From the NCBI GenBank assembly GCA_977006965.1, contig OZ345368.1:124001-188000 (forward strand): a stretch of 64,000 nt of DNA. The letters are read 5' to 3'. The notes beneath the pieces are model-generated. The model worked only from the letters and a program-made list of their open reading frames with translations, was not told the origin of the DNA and searched no databases. The DNA is from Phymatolithon calcareum (taxonomy: Eukaryota; Rhodophyta; Florideophyceae; Hapalidiales). Positions 33,193 to 44,747 of the stretch are shown in pieces; within the stretch, counting starts at the first letter, position 1; the number at the start of each line of letters is the position of its first letter. The position numbers and the translations under genes were made by a program.

Positions 33193-35734
33193 TTAGTGTC
33201 TAGTTTACTAACCACCTCAATTGACGGTAAATTCCTCAATTGAGGGGCAATTTGAAAGGTCAAAAAAGTATGTAAAAAGAATGCGGAACAGATAGTTCGC
33301 GCCATATTTGGAAAGGGACTTGTGTTCTAGGTGAGGAGTAGCGCAACTAGTACCTTAAAAGTGTGTCGTTCAGCAGTAGGAACGAAAATACGATTTTCAC
33401 TCAGATGTAGGGGACGTGCCATTTCACGAGAAAAAGACCCGCGCCGAGTGGTAGGCGCATCTGTACACACTAAGGCAACATCGGTGACCAGTTTCGCAGA
33501 GTGTTGCAGGCTTTATGGAGCCTTTTCCAAGTCAGAAAAGGTGAGCGGCACTATTCTGGAGGTACTCTTGAATGAATCAATGGTCGCGCAAGCATGTCTC
33601 TTCGCGTGAAATTGATCCTGGTTCAGAAACGGACCGAGAAGACTAAGATTAAGACACTCAAGATTGTTAACGTCAAGGCAGGAAAGGCTAGCGAAGGTGC
33701 TCCGTCCTCTCAACTGCTTGTATCGAGTCCCAGCCCGCAAAACTTTGCGCCACATAATCCGGCTTACAGTACTCGTGGTCGCCAGTCTTCTTCGCCAAAC
33801 GCCAGTTTATTCTCGGAAGTCGCAAACAGAAGCTCCCCAAAGGGGCACACAAACTTCGATCCAACCCCTAGAAGCTATAAACACCCTATTCCAGGCTCCC
33901 TCGCCTACGCCATGCAAGGCTCTTGGGACAAAGCGTCGCAAGAGGATGTTGATGTCATCACACCGGACCGGGAACCCAAAGTTATTTCTCATGGGGTGCC
34001 GTGGTATTCTATGCCTGATTGGGGGCCGAGTTTCACGTTAATTCTGGACAGTGCGCACTACAAATGGAGATTTCATATCGGAAAATGGTGGTATTGGGCA
34101 TCACACGCCCTATGATTGCTTTATGACCATGTTTCCGCAAGGTCACCTTCGAAAAATTGCTGCATGGACGTCCGAAAAGCTGAAACTAATCGGGCGGAAA
34201 GGGACTACAGTGACAGAGCTGGTTAAGTTTTTCGGAATCCTCGTCCTCATGAAAAGATTTGAGTTCGTCGCTAAGACCGATTTAAGGAAGAATACAAAGA
34301 ATATCCCGGCTCCTTGTTTTTCAAACACTGGGATGTCCAGAGAAAGGTTCATCGCATACCTTCGGTGCATTCCGTTCAGCATAGAACCAAGTGAAAGGGG
34401 AAGCATATCATCTGCGCAGTACCGCTGGACGCTCGTTCAAGATTTTGTCGATGCCATAAATGAGCATCGAAAGCGCAATGTGTCGCCGTCTGACCTCATT
34501 TGCGTGGATGAGTACATATCTCGCTCGTACGGCAACGGAGGACATTGGCTTGATGTCGGGTTACCTCAGTACATTGCGATTGACCGTAAACCGGAGAACG
34601 GTTGCGAGATACAGAACTCTGCATGTGGAAGAACTGGGATACTGCTGCATCTCGAGCTCGTTAAAACCGCAGAAGACGAGAAGCAAAAGGATTTCGAAGG
34701 CGAAATGGCCCATGGTACAGCAGTTTTACACCATCTTGTGGCCGCATACTTTGGCACAAGACGCATTGTGTGTGCGGACTCATACTTCGCGAGCGTTGAA
34801 TCAGAAGAGATGCTTCTTCGATTGGGCCTAAAATTCGTTGGGGTCATCAAAACAGCGACCAGGAAGTATCCAATGGACTACCTATCAAGAATTGAGCTTT
34901 CGGAAAGGGGTCAATGTGTTTCTATGGTCCGAAAAGCTTTGAAAGGTGAGCCGTTAATGACGGCTTCTATATGGGTTGACCGAGATCGCCACTAGTTTAT
35001 TTCGACTACCTTTACGACACTGGAAGGACAACCGCACAATCGTGTACGTTGGCGTCAGCTTGAAGAAGGACCTTTTCGTGTTGAGCTGTCCGTGCCCCAG
35101 CTCGAGGTATGCGAGACATACTGCTCCGCGTGCGCGCAAATGGACAAGCACAATCGGTGCCGTGAAGAGAGTTTGGATCTTGAGAAGAAAGTCCACACCC
35201 TGGACTGGTCGTTCCTCGTGAATATATCTCTCTTTGAAATTTGTGTGGTTGATTGCTTGATTTTATTCTCCGGTTCCCATGCAGAGTATCAGGAACAAAT
35301 GACCCAGCGAAGGTATTATGAAGTGCTGTCCGAGCAGCTCATCGATAATTCGTACGATTCGCGTAATACTCGTCGCCGTTCAACCACTCCAGAACGCACC
35401 TTTGCCTCCGGGAGCGGTGGCGGAACTCACTTAGCACCAACGAGAAAGAAACGGAAGACCGCGGATGGCATGATGACTAATTTTTGCTGTGCAAAACAAC
35501 TGTAAGGTCTGCAAAGTCAAGAAGAGGACCCTCGTGTGCTCATCATGTAACAGACTTGATGGTGCCGCAATATTCATTTGCTGAACGTCTACCGGCAGGA
35601 ACTGCTTCGCTAAGCATGTGGAAGACATCCATGAGCTTGACGCTTTTGATGTGCCAGATAGTGAGTAGCTTCATGTGCCAAAATTAAATGATTTTCGCTC
35701 CCTCAATTGAGGGAAATTTTACACTAGAGACTTA
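33193..35734 (+). mobile_element. piggyBac-family element, copy 1
   Basis: The ends are GTGTCTAGTTTAC on the left (from 33196) and, read inverted, GTCTCTAGTGTAAAA on the right (to 35731). Both are flanked by TTA, a possible target duplication (canonical piggyBac uses TTAA). Subterminal palindromes CCTCAATTGAGG (33234-33245) and CCCTCAATTGAGGG (35700-35713) lie about 30-40 bp from each end. It inserted at the 3' end of a LINE tail. Confidence 0.75.
33380..35670 (+). pseudogene. piggyBac transposase, frameshifted
   Basis: Forward frames in order give an N-terminal region (33390-33560, 'REKDPRRVVGASVHTKATSV'), a linker ending 'GPSFTLILDS', and the DDE core at 34051-34995. The core contains 'LICVDEYISRSYG' (first catalytic Asp), 'IDRKPENGCEIQNSACGRTG' and 'RRIVCADSYFASVE' (second Asp), followed by 'KFVGVIKTATRKYPMDYL'. 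These are hallmarks of the piggyBac (DDE_Tnp_1_7) fold. A frameshift near 34085 and a TAG at 34993 break it. The downstream region, including the C-terminal cysteine cluster ('CKVKKRTLVCSSCN' type), lies in other frames up to 35665. Confidence 0.85.
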
Positions 35735-35969
35735 TTTTCAGCTAATCACTAATCATGACCTCACTGCCTGCTGATTCATCCCTCTGAATGTACTAAATTA
35801 CCGTGGATCATTTGCCTCATGGAGAAGAAAACACTGCTCAGATGCCTAAGGGGCGAAACTGTAGGTTTTTATTTTAGAAGCTCTGAATGCCGGGGCACGC
35901 CGACACCAGAGCAGATTCGCATTGCGCTGTAACCTTTTTATGGAAGACTGCAGCATATCGCTTCCATCA
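35735..35969. other. Intergenic sequence
   Basis: This is the right flank of piggyBac copy 1; no gene seen. Confidence 0.5.
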
Positions 35970-36560
35970 TCACACCATCATCTCCTCTTGCATCCAGTTT
36001 TCTAGCATCATTAGCTTGTCCCGCGCTTGTTGCACTTCCTCTTCTATTCTATCATTTATTTGAGGTTGCGTTAGGTTGCGGTGAAGGGTTTCCAGCAGCA
36101 TCAATGCGAGTTCCTCGTAGTTGTCGATATGTGCCGAGAGATTTCGCAGAGAGAAGCTCCGAAAAACCATTTGAGTGCCTAAAATCTGCGTTTTCTCGAC
36201 TTGAATTGGACTACGAGGTTCGGATTTTCGCTCATATCCACGGCGATTTTGCGTTTTTTGGCCTTCTCCGTCTCGCTCCATGCGGAATCGATTCGCAATT
36301 TTACATCCTTGTGAGTGACCTTTCCTTCCACGGCCCTCTTCGCTGGTACGTTTAACAGTTCTTGCTCTTGGAGGTATCCATATCCCTCTGTGCCTGTGCT
36401 AAGTCCTCATCCTTAACCTCGTAGTTCTTGCTTCTCTCCAGGTTCCCCTTTGCATGCAGAAGTCGTAGCGCAAAGTGTTCTGCTAATATCTTGCGCCTCA
36501 CCTCTCGTGGTGTGATTCTGCATAGCGTTCGCATTCGAGTCAGTCCATGTCATCGACGTC
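35970..36560 (-). pseudogene. Probable LINE ORF2 C-terminal fragment
   Basis: The reverse strand at 36352-36534 reads 'PREVRRKILAEHFALRLL' and 'YEVKDEDLAQAQRDMD'. This parallels 'PPAMRRRR', 'AERFSASLVKQKK' and 'YSGRDEDIKEATKDIE' of the main LINE at 29680-29800. It continues into a charged helical frame at 35970-36281. Similarity is modest, so this is a related rather than identical family. Confidence 0.5.
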
Positions 36561-38775
36561 CTCTTCGGGATACCATTTGCTAAATAAACATAGTTTCAAA
36601 TAGTGTACAACAATGCTTTGCGAGTTTTCATGAATTGGTGGAAAGAGTGTTCCACCCGCGGGACATTTCTGACGCTTTGCTTATCATAAGAGTTTTGATA
36701 ACTATGAATATTTTTGCTTCCGTTGTTCACCATTGGAGAGGATTTGTCTACATCATGATCACTCATATCCACTTCTTTTGAATGTAGCAAGTGTAGAGTT
36801 GATCCATTGACTTTCGTGCGTGTCACCCTGTCATAGCTGAGGACCATATAATGCCTGATAGCTAACAACTCGAGTTACGTTTTGTTCATTTGGAGAAGCG
36901 CTTCGGAATACAAATCTGAGACAAGAAACAATACTTTTACTTCTACAAATTATGAACCATGCGTAATAGTAAAGACGTATGCATTGAAACTCAAACACTG
37001 TGACGTCTGCGAATATATTGTTAATGTGCTGGGTATAGGTTTTCGCCTCTCACGAATTGTGAAAACATGTTGCGCAGCGTCGGTGCTTATGGGACTAATG
37101 TCGCATCAATATGGATAGCAATCCAATTGAACAAGCTATTTGTGTGAATGTCACCCACAATCTGCTAAAATTTGGCTTGATCTCTATTCTTTCCTGGTCG
37201 TGCAAGGCACAGAGTAGTCCTAGGTATTCACTTCAGAAGATGATTGCAAGCGTCTTTATTTTGCTATATATTGCACTGAAGACTCGTGAAGAGCTCATCT
37301 TACGATGCATTGCTTGAGCTTGTAGAACATGCTGACCTACTAATTGCTTTGGTTGTTCATTAACTCAGCTCTTAATGCCATGCACACTGAGACAATTTCC
37401 AACATAGTGAGTTAGATACTAAGTCTGAGACGGGTGTATGACGCGGCGCAATAAAAGAGCCAGAAAAGGCAGAAAGAAGTAACAGTTCATGATCGGATAA
37501 AGGGTTTACTCTTACCTTCGCCTCAGATAAGCTTTGCGGTTGCTCAAAACAAAATGTAGAGCAGATAACAGTGCTGCAAGTTTTCATCGTGGTTTCTTTG
37601 CTAAGAGATAATTAGAGGCTGGGAATGGGCGCGCTATTTCGAAACGTATCATCCTAAAGAACACATTTCCAGGAGCTAACTAGGAGCATTTTGAAGTGTA
37701 AATAAGACACCTCGTCTATACTTCGAGTTGCTTCTACCGAAAAGTTTATTGTCAGGAGCACGCCTAATTTAGAATTCCGAGACAATCAGAACATAAAGTC
37801 TCAGCAGCTGAAGACTCCGAATGTACTGCTTATATGACTTTTGAGATTATTAGCCTTCCACTACAAGCTTAAACTTGACGTGGAACGCTAGTAAGCCTCT
37901 TCGAGCAGTCTGTTGGGGATTGAGAAAAAGTCATTGTCTTTTGAGAGAATTGCAGACCTAAGGGAGCATTTCTGGCAGAGCGCTTCTTGTGTGGTTAGAA
38001 GCATTTTATGGACAAATATTGCGAGGGCAATGTAAGGTTCGACGTTTTCACAAGGAATAACGATTTAGACGATAAACGCAGGCAACGTTGCGCGTTATGT
38101 TGGATACCTCTGTAAGCTTTAGCACGCTCCGCAATCACCGTTGAGCCATTCAGAACAATTCTGTACAGATCATGCCGCACGAAGCTAATGCTGATATTAG
38201 TGACCCTAAGTGCATCACTGAATCATTTTTTCTCTTCTACATCATTTAAGGGTATAGGACGTGGATTCCAATGTTTTTGGAAGTTTTGACATAAGGGCTA
38301 ACGAAATGAAAAATGTGTGGAACGCATTCGATATTTCAGGAGAGCAGTAGTTATCTTGTTCTTTCAATTGAAAATGTATGTTTCGGATAGTATCTAAAAC
38401 GATCATTACGTGTTTTGCCCGTGTGGAGTCCTTTGTTTCAGAAAGTCGATTTGAAGTTATTCTTATTTTGAAGGTTGTATTCCCTCTACTGATTATAGCT
38501 TCTTTATTATGCACTCTATAAGGCCAGATACTCTCGAAATAGTGCAGAGAAGCTTGACAGATTGGCATACACTCGAAATGGGCGAGCACAAGTGATGGTA
38601 AAGCCACAAGAACGACAGTGCATCTGTACGTAGCAGGCAGAGGATTTTTTCTTTGCTGAAAAGAGCAAGAAAATCAGCAACGTTTCAAGAAGCCAGGATG
38701 ATTGGTCGATCACATCCATGCATCTGTTCTCCTAGCAGCGCTTGAAGAAGAGCTGAGCAGTCGAACACACTGGGC
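36561..38775. other. Unassigned stretch
   Basis: No recognisable gene. Reverse-strand frames at 36596-36868 and 38242-38607 (121 codons) lack motifs. Confidence 0.4.
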
Positions 38776-40702
38776 ATGCCCAGTGTACCAGAAAACGGCA
38801 TTCAGTCCCTTTCTCGAGTAGTTACAAAAGATCGAGAAAGGGTGCATGCATTTCATTTGTCTTCGGGGGACGTTTTAAAAGCCCACACGTCTGATGGCGA
38901 TGAAGAAGTAATTGACGCCTTAAACATTGCTCCCTTCTCAGAACTACAACCATCTGCTGGAATTGCTCCTACGAGCGATGATATTATGAGCTCTCTATTA
39001 ATTCAGCTCCAGGACAAAGTATTGCGGCGATCTGTCGAACGTGGGAGCAATGATGGGGCGCAAACACTGGTGAAGTCCCTACTGACATAACTAGCTCAGC
39101 TCTGATCGGTGTATTGCTCACATCAGGACCGAGAAGGCTACATTTTCAAATGTACGAGTGCATCAGCCACGCATATGATAGTGGAAAAATCCAAAGGAGA
39201 AAACAGCACCGTTTTGAGCATGAATTTAGAGCTTTTGCTCTTCCGAGCCAGTATGGGCTTCGTGAAATCATCCGGCCTTTCTTTACCACATTTTTTCTAC
39301 CGAAAAAGACTCTAGTCAACTGCAAAGTAGACTATTCTCGACGAATAGCAAAAGGGGGCATCGGAGAATACTTCTCAAGCACTATGGCTCCAGTTTATAT
39401 CGTGAAACCCAGTGAACGGGCTCGCAAAGATATTCGTACTCGAATTTTTTAAAGCATGCGGGAACCTCCAGAGCACAGCGAAGGTTTGCTTCGCACAATA
39501 TGCGACGATATTGAGGAAACTACACTCGTGAAAAAGAGAGGAGAAATGCTATCTCTCTACAGGCTTCCGAATAGAACGAATATTAGGAAGCAAATGGTCC
39601 TCCAATATAAGGCTGAACTCGATTTGGTCAGCACGACTACTTTAACTGAATGTGGCTTCAGCATGGCGTCAAGTGCTCTGCTGAAAGCTCTCACAGCCGA
39701 AGTATCATCATTTTTCAGGCTCTACGAAGAGCTCCCTGAGCGGTCATGTGGCAAATCTGGTGGAGAAGAGAACCAATTTTACTAGGAATCGACCCATTTT
39801 CTTCCGGGAGACGTGGACGTTGGACTTCATACCGTGAATAGGAAGCATTTTTCGGGAAGGAAAACGTATCTCGTATTTAGGGCATATACGAGAATGAAAA
39901 CACTTAGCGATTTCTGAATCAGCATTATTGTCGTTTTTGAGACGCTGTGTGCTGGAGAGAATAATTTCGTCTTGAAGCGCCGCGGCAATGAAATTACTTC
40001 AGCTTCCGACTCGGAAAGCAGAGTCGAGTCGGTGGGGGTTTTCAAGCCCCATTCAAGAAACAGCGGAATTCTTCAACACTCCAGAAAGCAGAATTTTGTC
40101 TATAGACTCCTCTTATACTGCGATGACTTTACATCAAAACTGGGGAAGCCATCTAGCATGGAGGGATATTATTTTCTTCCAGTGGGTATTCCTGTTGAGT
40201 GGAGGTCAGATGCTTGGCGACAAGACCTATTTCGCTCACTCCTCCTGGAGTATCCACTTCCTTCTTAGTTTCGGAAATTGTGGACGACTTGCTACCTGGC
40301 ACTGGAAAAGGTTTTCTTTGCATAGACTTCAGGGGAGATGAAGTTGTCGTTTTCGTGGATGCTGTCGGAATTATTGGCGAATACCCTGCTGTGTCGCATA
40401 CGACCGGGGCTCTAGGGCACAACTCGAATGTGCCCTGTACGCTATGCTTCTTTTCAAGAAAGAATACGTCTGGCGCAGGGGATAGTCGATATGGGTACAG
40501 TATCGAACCAAAGGCGCTCCAGCCATCCTTTGCCAGGTCAGAAGGAAGAGCTTCCGCGATATATGAGTTAGAGCCACCAAAAGAAGTATTGGACAGAATG
40601 GAATGAAAATGATATCATTCGAGCAGTACAAGGAAATGGGACTGATTGCTCTAAGTCGAAGACTAAAACAGCTCCGACTACAACGAAAAGTTCCTCTGAA
40701 AA
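38776..40702 (+). pseudogene. TNP2-like transposase, N-terminal and central part
   Basis: Forward frames at 38776-39090, 39114-39785 (one stop at 39450) and 40199-40606 read in order. The last has 'VVVFVDAVGIIGEYPAVSHT' followed by 'GALGHNSNVPCTLCFFSRK'. This resembles the region of TNP2-type transposases where a hydrophobic 'D.PA' strand precedes 'GH....PC..C'. Several frame changes make it a pseudogene. It could instead belong to another KDZ-like superfamily; sequence alone does not decide. Confidence 0.5.
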
Positions 40703-40772
40703 CTAGTGTCTATTTGAGGTAATTTTTCCCTCAATTGAGGGAATGAGATTTATATAATTTTTGCACACACAT

Positions 40773-41549
40773 CTACTCACTATCGGCCGCATCGAATGCG
40801 TCCAGCTCATGGACATCTTCAATATGCTTAGCGAAACAGTTCCCACTAGTAGAAGTACTGCAAACATATAGTGCTGCACCGTCGAGCCTATTACATGATG
40901 AGAACATAACAGGTGTCTCCTTGACTTTGCACACTCTGCAGTTGTTTTGCACAGCAAAAGTAGTCATCATGCAATTCGCGGTTTTCCTTTTCTTTGTCGT
41001 CGGCGTTAAGCGGGTTCCAACCCCACTCCCAGAGGCTAGTGAACGTTCAGGAGTAACTGAACGTCGACGCGTATTGCGCGCATCGAAGGACTTATCGATA
41101 AGTTGCTGAGCCAGTACTTCATAATATCTTCTCTGCGTTATGTGGTCCTGCGACTCTGGATGAGCAGCAGAGAACAGAAGCCAGCTATCAACCACGCATA
41201 TTGACAGAAGTGATGTGCTCACTCGAAATGACCAGTCGTGGGTGCGTACTTTCTTCTCCCTGTCCAAACCAACTTGTCGACATCTATTGTGCCTGTCGAT
41301 TTGCGCGCGCGCAGAGTAATATGTCTCACATACTTCAGGCTGGGGCACGGAGAGTTCCACACGAGAATGTCCTTTGTCAAGCTGACGCCAGCGAACACGA
41401 TTGTACGGCTTACCTTCCATGGCTGTAGAGGTTGTCGATCCTTGCAACGCGTAGGCGAGAGAGCCAGGGCGAGGTCGTTCAACGCTTCTGAGAGTTTCTT
41501 CCGAGCTTTTGAGGCCTTTAGAAGAGCTTTTGGTTGCAACTGGAGTCAT
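40773..41549 (-). CDS. Core-less piggyBac-derived ORF (N-terminal piece fused to C-terminal domain)
   Basis: An uninterrupted frame of 258 codons from an ATG. Its start ('RPGSLAYALQGS') matches copy 1 near 33890 ('IPGSLAYAMQGS'), and it then jumps directly to 'YNRVRWRQLDKGHSRVELSV', equivalent to 35030-35090 of copy 1. Both catalytic aspartates and the whole DDE core are absent. The cysteine-rich end is intact: 'CRVCKVKETPVMFSSCNRLD' and 'CFAKHIEDVHELDAFD', likely the DNA-end-binding domain of piggyBac proteins. The frame is cleaner than in copy 1, where it is broken. It could be a remnant or an end-binding repressor-type product; no expression evidence is available. Confidence 0.55.
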   Translation of the reverse strand: MTPVATKSSSKGLKSSEETLRSVERPRPGSLAYALQGSTTSTAMEGKPYNRVRWRQLDKGHSRVELSVPQPEVCETYYSARAQIDRHNRCRQVGLDREKKVRTHDWSFRVSTSLLSICVVDSWLLFSAAHPESQDHITQRRYYEVLAQQLIDKSFDARNTRRRSVTPERSLASGSGVGTRLTPTTKKRKTANCMMTTFAVQNNCRVCKVKETPVMFSSCNRLDGAALYVCSTSTSGNCFAKHIEDVHELDAFDAADSE

Positions 41550-41712
41550 TGAGCTGGCGTTTCGCGCTGAAGATTGGCGCAGGTGAGAACTGTAGGCGGG
41601 CCTTGGCGCTGACGCGCTTTGCCGCTGCTAGTTCTGTTCAAGCTGCTGAGCGACTGAAATATCACCGTCAGCGCTCCCTGCCTTGATATTAACAATCATA
41701 TATTTCGAAATC

Positions 41713-41973
41713 TTAGTCTTCATCACCGGTTGCCCAAACTAGCACCCATTTCAGGAGAAGTGATGTTCTAGCGCGACCTTTAATTTCGTCCACAGGCACC
41801 CCTTGAACTGTGCCGCTCACCTTTTTTGAGTTGAAAAAGGCCCTATATAGTCTGCAGCACTCTGCGAGACTAGTTACATACGTTGCTTTTGAGTGCACGT
41901 GTGCACCGACCACTCGGAGCAGGTCCTTTTCTCGTGGCATGGTGGATCGGATTCTTGTAATTGACCAGCACAT
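41713..41973 (-). pseudogene. piggyBac transposase N-terminal piece in copy 2
   Basis: 'REKDLLRVVGAHVHSKATYV' and 'LAECCRLYRAFFNSKKVSGT' match the N-terminal frame of copy 1 (33390-33560). Stops separate it from the fusion ORF at 40773-41549, unless an intron joins them. Confidence 0.6.
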
Positions 41974-42119
41974 TTTCGTTTCCAGAGCCGAGCGAAGCTT
42001 TTATATCCTATTAGTTCCGGTACTCCTTGCGCAGAGCCCGACTCCGCCTTACAATGACCCGTTCCGCATTCCTTTTTTAAACGCCCCTCAATTGAGGGGG
42101 TTCGTCAAATAGACACTAG

Positions 42120-43560
42120 ACGTATACCTGTTGTACCTTCTCTACTGGACCCTTATCGATCCTGTTTCGTTGCCCCTGATTATCTGTTTTGTGGTTTAGC
42201 AGAGAATATTATTGATCTCGTTTTAACGTTTTTTAACCCAAGGACGAGATTAATAGCAGATTGTATGTTTCAGGAATCACTGTCATACTATGGACTGAAC
42301 GATCAAAAGCGATTTGTTAACATAAGCGACCAGAGGCTATTCTCGATGGATCTCTTATCAATGTACAGCGTGCTTCTTTGTGCACCAGAATGCCTTTCAA
42401 ACGCATGAACCATGAGTGAGAGAGAAACTCACGCAACTTAAAACGTGTCAAGTTGTTTCCATTCGCCCTCGAGAAGAGCAAGAGTCATGTCATCTATCGA
42501 GCTGGTCCGTAGGCTTCAAATATTGGTGACTAAGACTCAACACTACCCGAGATGTGAGCTGGATGGCGCAATTTGCGTCCGTCTCGACAATCAAGCATCA
42601 GGGAACACGAGAATGTTCAAACTTCGAGAAATTGCACATAGAGGACGTTCACAAAACCTGCAAGACTTCCGGTGATAATCTAAGAAAATACTTGGACAAG
42701 CCCAATCTTCATAGGCTGTGTGAGCTTTACAATCACACTCTGCATCTTCTTATCAGTTTGAAACATGTGGAACAGCTTGTATTTGAAGCAGCGCATCTGT
42801 CAATGAAGAGAGGAGTGACGAAAAGTAACTGGAAAAATGAACAACTGCAGGCCATGGAAGCTCGACTCTTTAATGATCTGAAATCTAGGCTAGCACTGGA
42901 AACACGAGATATAGATGATTCTGGAAACGGGTGGTGTCAGGAAGCAGTTCAATTTGCTGTGCACCTGCTGGGTATGGAGCGTGGTGATGATTGTGAGCAA
43001 GTTCCGTCGGAAAAAGTTAAGAACATATTTTCTAAGCCCGTTCTAAAGGCCCTAAGGCATCTTAAAGGTCAAGAAGAGCAACATTTAAAGAAGCAAAGGC
43101 ACTGTTCTTCTGATCCTAAGAGTCTTAGGTCAGTCGACTTCGCATGGATTTCGAAGACAGCGTCGACTCGCTGAAGTCGTGCCGAAATTTCATTCGGCAC
43201 TTAAGCAGTGGCGACAACATCACCGACATATCAGTGTTGAGTGTCACTGAAGCAGTATGTATCGAGAACAGCCGCACCTCAATTTTTCCTCTACTGAAGG
43301 CTTAAGAATTCGACGAGGAACTGTGTTTCAATCTGTTGCGGACAGTATTGTGCCCACTAGATCGGATGATTCAGTAACCGCGTTTCTCGTTCCAAGCGCT
43401 CTAACAAGGCCAGATATGGCACAGAGGAGGATATGGGACGCTCAGAGTGTCGCTGAAGTGTCTTTTTTGATGATCAAAAGAAGACAGGGGTGTATTATGC
43501 TTGGTGTATATCTTGCAGTAGATCATTTGCTGGTACATTGCAACTAAATCAATCCGGAAA
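42120..43560 (+). pseudogene. TNP2-like transposase, C-terminal part
   Basis: The forward frame 42554-43174 (206 codons) contains 'HLLISLKHVEQLVFEAAHLS' and 'KRGVTKSNWKNEQLQAMEAR', a conserved helical block of the kind found downstream of the core in TNP2-like transposases. A further forward piece lies at 43257-43547. It continues the protein interrupted at 40702. Frame breaks remain even after removing the piggyBac. Confidence 0.5.
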
Positions 43561-44402
43561 GATCTATTTCGTTCAATTGGGATCGTCTACGATGGGAGTC
43601 CTTACGATACACTGGTGTTACAAAAAACCTGTACAATTGCCGGTGAAAGAACCATAGGCATGAATCATTCGCGAAATGTTTTAGATGGAGATGTTTTATC
43701 GTATACGGAAGAGAAGACGGATACCCGCCAAGAAAGGCGTAAAGGTATCCTTAGCAAATTCTGGTTTTCCATCCCCCGGAGAAAATAGTAAGTGTCTTTA
43801 CCTCTCTTGCTTGCCTCGAGAAGTATAACTTGATTCCAATATGAGTAATTTACAATCTGAATCCTGAAGTGGAAACATTTCTGTTCGCTGTACAATACGT
43901 GCCGACGTAGGTTGCATGTCAACATATTGGACAGTACCAAGTAGGATATACTTAAGGAAAAGTGAGCGGAAACGCACTTAATACCAAGAAATAATCGTCT
44001 TTTCTCATGAACATATTATGACTAAGGCTTCTACAGTTCTCTGTTTCTACCATAGTGGACAATATCAATCTATCACTCTACTCTTAAGCGTTCAAAACAT
44101 CACCACAGTTTTGATATCCCCGAATTATAACAATGGGGACAACAAACGATAACGTTCCTAGGGCTTACTCTGGCAATATGGATGGATAGAAGGAAGCCAT
44201 AGTTTCAAGACGTGACTCGGGCCTGCATATAATGCGAAATGAATACCTCCTGTTTTCACGTACTCGCCGTACGTGATGTCTCTCAACACTTCAGTTCCTT
44301 GCCTAGCAACGGAAAAGAAATCTTCTCCGCACATTTCGACCTTTTGCAGTTTGTGAGAATAGACTCCATCCAGCGTATTGAAGTAGGAATCTGGTCGAAG
44401 CA
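43561..44402. other. Left flank of the copia element
   Basis: No supportable gene. A forward frame at 44239-44565 runs across the copia LTR boundary, so only its first part belongs to the host or older-element sequence. Confidence 0.45.
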
Positions 44403-44407
44403 GAAAA

Positions 44408-44609
44408 TGCTAGTCCTACATCACACACATATCGAGAGACTCGATTGCATAGCGCACATGGGTGATCGCATGACTCTCCAGCCACATATCTGGCTGGCGA
44501 ACCAAGAACGCGACACACTGAGCCACCCAGCCGACAGGCACATCAGCGCTCTAGCCTACAAATAGCTAGATGTCCACCATTCCAATAAACCAAGGAACTA
44601 GTCTCCACA
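44408..44609 (+). repeat. copia 5' LTR
   Basis: It begins TGCTAGTCCTACATCACAC and ends GTCTCCACA, the TG...CA form. Its length equals that of the 3' LTR (202 bp). Confidence 0.9.
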
Positions 44610-44623
44610 GGTTATGGGCCCAG
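44610..44623 (+). promoter_or_regulatory. Primer-binding site for a half initiator-Met tRNA
   Basis: GGTTATGGGCCCAG immediately follows the 5' LTR. It is the exact complement of the anticodon stem-loop stretch CUGGGCCCAUAACC of eukaryotic initiator tRNA-Met. This is the arrangement known for Drosophila copia, which primes from a cleaved half tRNA. Confidence 0.85.
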
Positions 44624-44747
44624 AACGTTAACCACCATAGCGCCCGTAGAGAACCTTCACCAGAGCCACTTTCCGGCGCGCTCCACGCTTAAAGACAGCC
44701 CCAAATACGCAAATTCCGGAACCAGTCACGCCAAAACCACGGCCGCC

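Larger units (their letters stand above)
40703..42119 (-). mobile_element. piggyBac copy 2, core-deleted
   Basis: Perfect inverted ends TGTCTATTTGA are flanked by CTAG on both sides (40703-40706 and 42116-42119). Subterminal palindromes CCCTCAATTGAGGG (40728-40741) and CCCCTCAATTGAGGGG (42084-42099) are present. At 1.4 kb it is about 1.1 kb shorter than copy 1 because the DDE core is deleted. It lies inside the TNP2-like remnant in the opposite orientation. Confidence 0.85.
38776..43560 (+). mobile_element. TNP2/CACTA-like transposon remnant split by a piggyBac
   Basis: The left part (38776-40702) and right part (42120-43560) are both forward and protein-like, and are separated exactly by piggyBac copy 2. 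Together they resemble a large DDE transposase of the TNP2 (CACTA/En-Spm or Plavaka-like) type. No terminal repeats of this element were identified, so the limits are only those of the coding remnants. Confidence 0.5.
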
